Shown here one piece after another: positions 58,915-64,000 of a stretch of 64,000 nucleotides of DNA. The DNA comes from Apodemus sylvaticus (lineage: Eukaryota; Chordata; Mammalia; Rodentia; Muridae): contig NC_067473.1 of NCBI RefSeq assembly GCF_947179515.1, forward strand, positions 92,387,850 to 92,451,849. Reading direction: 5' to 3'. Numbering within the stretch: position 1 is the stretch's first letter; each line of letters starts with the position of its first letter. The translations under genes were made by a program, and so were the position numbers. The notes below the pieces were generated by a model that did not search any database, had not been told where the DNA came from, and worked only from the letters and a program-made list of their open reading frames with translations.

Positions 58915-61900
58915 GTGAGCCTGTTGGCTTCATATTTGTATAGTGCACCATGAGAGTAATGGAATAATTTATAACTCTATTCCATGGCTTCAATTTATTT
59001 CCCTATGATCAGCTTCACATATCAGTACCTAACTCATAAAAGCAAAGAAATCATTTAGTCAGCATATGCAGGAAAAGACAACTGAACCGTCAGTCAGCTA
59101 AAACCAGATCTCTGGCTTTATTGGAACTCTGGCGGGAATGAGTTACACAGTCTGATACTGTGCTAGGCAGAGCTTGCCTCAAATACTTTGATTTCCTTCA
59201 GTGAATGTTTTTTGATAGCAGTTTGGTTTGCTAGTTGCTTTGGATCATCTTACTCTGCTGTGGGTTAACCTTTGAAAAAGGCCTCACAGAGACAACTTGC
59301 TCATGTGTGTTACCCTACAGTCAGGCTGAGCCTCGTGGGGAATCGTATGCTTTTGAGATTCTTCAGATAAACAGATCCAGTGGGATACATTTAAGTAACT
59401 GTCTATGCAGACCTATTATAAACATTTGGCTCATGTAATAGTGGACACTGGCAAATCCAAAATCTGCAGAGCTGATGTCTCAGCTTGAATCCAATAACCA
59501 AAAGCTCTTGTAGAGCCAGGAAGTCTGATTTGAACAAACTCAAGAGATGATTTTTTTTTTTATGCTGAAGAATCTTCAACTGATTGAAGGTCCATTCCCA
59601 TTATGGTAGTTAGTATTCCTTACTCAAGCCTACTGATTTAAATGTTACTTTCATTTAAAACCATTTTCCTAGAAGCACATAACATGCAGTTTAACAGGCT
59701 TCCCATCACTACTTGCCCGGGTAAGCCGCCCTATAAAATTTATTGCCACAAGTAGAAACCATGTCTCGGAATGGATTCACCGTACTCTCGTCTACTGCCA
59801 CGTGCACGATTTGGTTCCTGTACAGATTATGAGTTGAATTTAGCAATTGTTCAATGGAAATGACGGCAACAGGAAAAGAGGCAGGTCTAGAGTGGTCCTG
59901 TCTGTAAAAGATCAATCAGATGTCAAGAGAAGGAGAGACGCTAGGCTGATGGAAAACTGACTCAGCCTGGGTAAAGCTTCCCATCCTGGTGCTGAAGTGC
60001 AGAAGTCGTCAAAGAGCCATGGCTGACAAACATGAAGGAAAGGAAAGAAGAGGGGGCCAACTGCCTACACTGTACTAGATTCTTCATGTCTCTGTGACAG
60101 TTGCTTATAGAAATTTATAACGTAGAAATGTATTGACAAGTATACTGAATGCACTTATGTCCAAAGAAAGTAAAGTGAAGAGTAGTCATAACATTAAGTT
60201 TAATCCAACAGCAATACAGTTGTCTGCTCTTTAATTTTCTATCTTCAGCTAAGTAATTTCTCTGGTAATACAAGTGTTATAAAACCAATGTATTTCTTTG
60301 TGTGGAAACACAGACCTGACTCTTTTAAAACAGCTAAGATATAATAGAATATGGGATCTTTGAAAAGAGAGATTGTCAAGCCACATTTTGGATTATTCTC
60401 TACACAAAGATCTAAACACAATTGAAACTGATTCATCTTTATTCATGTGTAAGCACCAATTTCTTTTCCAAGTATATTTATATTTTTTCATGTTCCTGAT
60501 CAAAGTAGTCTCATGGCATCTGTAGTAATAAATTCAATTGCCATGTTCAGTTACTTCCTTTGTAAATGTTACTGTTGTTAGAACTATTTATGGAATTTAT
60601 TTTAAGCCACCTATTTCTCCTTACTGTGCTTTAGACGTACTTGGTAAAGACACACGTACACATCCTCCTTGTTTTGGACTATGGGGATTAACATATTCCC
60701 AAATTTTCTTTGACAACTTTCTTCTTATTGCTTGATATTTCTGAACATCAGTCATTTTCCTCATTCGCTTCAGCCTTTGTGTTTCTTGTTCAGAGCTCTG
60801 CACTGGGCCCTGGACTCCCTCAATAATTCTTCTTGAAGATGTCCTATCTGTGCTTTGTTTAAATCTCCCTTTAGTTAATGGAGTCCATTGTGGTTGTGTT
60901 GGTCTCCTCCCATCCGTGTGCTACTCTACTGTGCCTTGAGGTTTTACCACATCTGGGACATTGCACATCTTGTGTTTAACTAATCTCCCTTCCCAAGGCA
61001 CAGCTCTCACTCTTACTTCGAACACTCAGTGACCACGTTTCTTCCCCTATGTCAACTGCATTCCTTTCCTTGAGAGAGAATAGGAGTCTCTGGAAGAATC
61101 CAGAGGCAGTTGTGGTCTCTTGGGACATAACTGAGGACTTCAGAAGGGAATTGATGTAAGGCAAGATTAGCAGATGAAAAGAGTGTCTGTGAAATTTCAC
61201 TGGATGTAATTAGGATCTAAATCTGTTCAGCAGCCACTGTAGGGCCCTTTCTTAATGGAAATGAATGCACATTACCTTGCTTTTGTCATGGTACACACAG
61301 GAATATCTTTCTCACTTGAACAGTAGCTGAAGTAACAGATTGCTGAGGCTTCAAAATCACATTGGAGCAAGGGGCAAAGAGCATAATAGCTGGGTCTCCT
61401 GGCTGAAAACAAAGCCAACCCTCTAAATGGTTAGGATGCTCTCCTGAGAGCTACATTCCAGAGACACTGAGGGGGAAAACCAAGAGCATAGTGTTTCCCG
61501 CATTACATTATGAATCTCTTGCATTCCAAATTGCATCTGAAATTTGGGGTATTCAGGAAATTTTTTATTTGAGCTGTATGCCCCAGGGATAGAGTAAATG
61601 AGAAACATTTGTGGCTATGTGGCTTGCTTGGTGGAAAATGTCAATACTTGGTCCAATTCTTTTGGAAAAGGGATTAAGAATTTCAGATCTGTTTTGGCAG
61701 ATGATTGGAACTCTTTCATGGAGACTCAATTATATTTGTAGTTCTGAGATTTATTTGATATTTGTGAATTTGATTTGGAAATGATGATTAGGAATATGAA
61801 TTGCTGAAGACGGATCTAGCAAGATAATAGCCCTTCCCATGTGTACCCTTTTCAGAAAGATAGTTAAGTGTGTATTTAGACTTTGGAAGCATTTCCAACT

Positions 61901-63734
61901 TAGACTAGAAAGTTCTAATTATGAAAGATAGTCTGTTAGTGGTGCAGAAGCACTCCTAAGCATCTGAATCATGGTGACACTTCTCAGAGTTAACTTTGTG
62001 TCACTAAATGAAAACATGTACAGTATTTGAAAAAAAAAAAGACAAGTCACTGTTTTCTAGGCCTTATGTTCTTTTCCTTTTTATTTTCCTTTTTTAATAG
62101 ACAACTATTTAGTTAAAACTACTCAGTTAAAATACTGAGTTATCATCCTGTTTGGAAAAGAAGCTGAATTCTGACTATCCAAGGTAGTATTACATTTCAT
62201 GTACTTCAGGACCCATTTCTAGACTTGTGTTCTCCAGGTCTGTTTGCTGCATGCTATTATCTAAGAATGAATTGGTGTTTATGGAGCCTTGGCACATGAA
62301 AGAAGCCTTTGGGTTCTCATCCATATAATGAGGAAGGCAGGGGGCTGGGCTATGAACATGTTCTAAATGGTGAAGTGTTAGACACCGAACTCAAATAGCA
62401 GCACAAGATCACTCAACTTCTGAGCTCAGTTCTGAGTCCTGCAGCCGCCTACTTCCCTGTGGTCCGGACTTTCAGCTCTCCCTTCTGAGCTGTGTGCAGT
62501 TGCAGAGTCAGCCTATTAGGTTGCTTTAGGAGTATTGGAGGGTTACTGGGACTTAGCATCCATTTTGTTAGTAATTAACCACATGCAAATCACTTGTTTT
62601 AAAAGAAGTAGTTAGCATATAAAAAAAACCCAAGATTCTTCTTGAGAAAGTGTCCCTATTAACCTTGACATTTCTGGTATTTGGCATAACCTTAACTCAA
62701 AGATTGGAAAAGAAAAATTGGAAAATTTGTCCTTTATACATCATTCACACAGAAATTTTTCATCCTTACAGAACAAAAGGTATTAATAGGCATTAATGAT
62801 GAAGAAAAGTCTCCCCTAAGACACTCTGAAATAGCTTTCTGTACAAAGAGCATGGCCTGTCACATCCTTGATAGCAAATGGAACAGAATTTGGCCTTGGG
62901 CAACATGAAGCTCCTTTTAAAGGAGCACGTATGGCTAAGACAGATATCTTATGTCAATAAAAAGAATGTTATGCACAGGGTTTTATAGACTCTGCAAATA
63001 GCTATTCAAAAGCGATGAATAAAACATTGGTGGAACTCTTTTTTTTGGATGGGGCAAGGTTTGATGAGAAGACCTTTTGTGTCTCTGACTCCAGAAACCA
63101 TAGCAATGGTTAACTGGACCTTCACTGAAGGCAGCTCTACTTTCCAGCACGTGTCTCTCATATCAGGAAGAACATGTTACTAATATGCCACCCATTCATA
63201 GATTCTCAGAGTTATTTTTTAAGAGTGTGGACTTTTAATTGTTTTTGAATGGCATTGGTTTCTAGTGTTCATCTTTATGTGTCTGTAACTCTGTTGGTTA
63301 CCTGTTTGTAACAAGCTTGCCCTAAATTTCACAGTGTGAAGCAATAAGCATGTATCCTTCCCCATATTTTCTGAGGGTAAAATTCACGAGCAGCTTGGGT
63401 GAGGGGGGCAGGTTTGTGGCCTCTGGAATGTGATGAGTTCACAGTCATACAGGCAGTCAGAGAGGTCTTTCTTAATTGAAATAACTGAAGACTTATATAA
63501 GTCTGGAAAGTGTAGCTCCAGCCTCACTCACATGGCTGTTGTTGGTAAGATGAACATTTATGTTATGGAAGGACGGGGGTAAGCAAATACGTGATATTGA
63601 TAACCATTTAGATAATGCTAAGAAAAATGTTTGAAAATAATAGAACACCAGCTTTCTTGTTTGAAAGGGTTGCTCTACATTCCTGGACCTGCTTAGTGGT
63701 GGCTGAGAAGCTTCCTCATTCCACCATCTGATAG

Positions 63735-63800
63735 TTACTGAGCACATGCGCTATGCTGGGCCCTGTCCTGAGCACTGGGGATACTGTGATGATCTACCTC
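63735..63800. mobile_element. Possible ancient mammalian repeat (MIR/L2-era)
   Basis: tactgagcacatgcgctatg and gagcactggggatactgtga resemble the 'gagcacctactatgtgccaggcactg' type motif of old mammalian repeats. Confidence 0.4.
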
Positions 63801-63949
63801 CTGCATTCTTTGCAGGAAAAAAATCTTTAAAGCTTTCCTCCTTTCCATTAAGTCAGTTGTCATCCATATCTGTTTAGACTCTTATGCAGATTAGATACAT
63901 ACAGTAGCATCCTGAAGACAGTAGAGTCTTGTTAAGAAGGCAGATGCTA

Positions 63950-64000
63950 GGCAGGCATGGTATGCTAGAATCCCCATGGAATGAACTGGGTAGGTTGGAT
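63950..64000 (+). mobile_element. Possible start of a B1/B4-type SINE at the window edge
   Basis: ctaggcaggcatggtatgct and agaatccccatgg resemble a mutated B1 head. Cut by the window end. Confidence 0.3.

Larger units (their letters stand above)
58915..64000 (+). other. Prdm5 downstream intron (5' part), repeat-poor
   Basis: After the exon 3 donor I find no clear SINE, L1 or LTR for about 4.8 kb, unlike the previous intron. The segment 59640-59960 is CpG-containing, unique-looking sequence. No gene is recognised; open frames are at most ~84 codons. Confidence 0.75.

Overview
The window is 64 kb of mammalian nuclear DNA from a murine rodent (mouse/rat group). It holds two coding exons of one gene on the plus strand, Prdm5 (PR-domain zinc-finger protein 5), inside mostly intronic, repeat-filled DNA. 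The evidence for a murine rodent is the B1, B2, B3, B4/ID SINEs, a URR1-like DNA transposon and young L1 elements of rodent type. The L1 ORF1 protein looks intermediate between the mouse and rat versions I remember and is longer (419-423 codons). The species may therefore be a murine other than laboratory mouse or rat; this is inference.

Layout. Positions 1-2487 are the 3' end of an upstream intron. Exon 2 (numbering assumed) is 2488-2571, 28 codons. A 56.2-kb intron spans 2572-58791. Exon 3 is 58792-58914, 41 codons. The next intron runs from 58915 to the end and is unusually poor in recognisable repeats. Both exons are flanked by AG/GT, are phase 0 at both ends, and encode consecutive parts of the PR domain.

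The long intron is built from repeats. From left to right it holds old LTR-like repeats, a 31-bp U2 snRNA fragment flanked by a 15-bp target-site duplication (TSD), old L1 pieces, a solo LTR carrying five ATTGG (CCAAT) motifs, a B2 split by an LTR-like insertion, a B2 with an 18-bp minisatellite, and microsatellites. Two near-full-length L1 elements lie antisense to Prdm5 at 35990-42869 and 47300-53872, each with a clear TSD. The second has an intact ORF1. Each copy has only one or two private inactivating lesions, but both share the same TGA in ORF2 (36588-36590 and 47919-47921), which removes the last ~113 codons downstream of the Cys motif. The first copy has a 5' UTR array of ~196-bp monomers with YY1-like sites. 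A 5'-truncated older L1 sits at 55857-56699. A ~360-bp polypyrimidine tract lies about 0.6 kb upstream of exon 3.

I see no novel gene system. The most interesting items are the shared ORF2 stop in two young L1s, the monomeric L1 promoter, a donor-like hexamer at the very start of exon 3 (possible recursive splicing at the end of a 56-kb intron), the tailless U2 retropseudogene, and several recent tandem expansions. Repeat family names are from memory of consensus sequences, and boundaries without a TSD are approximate.
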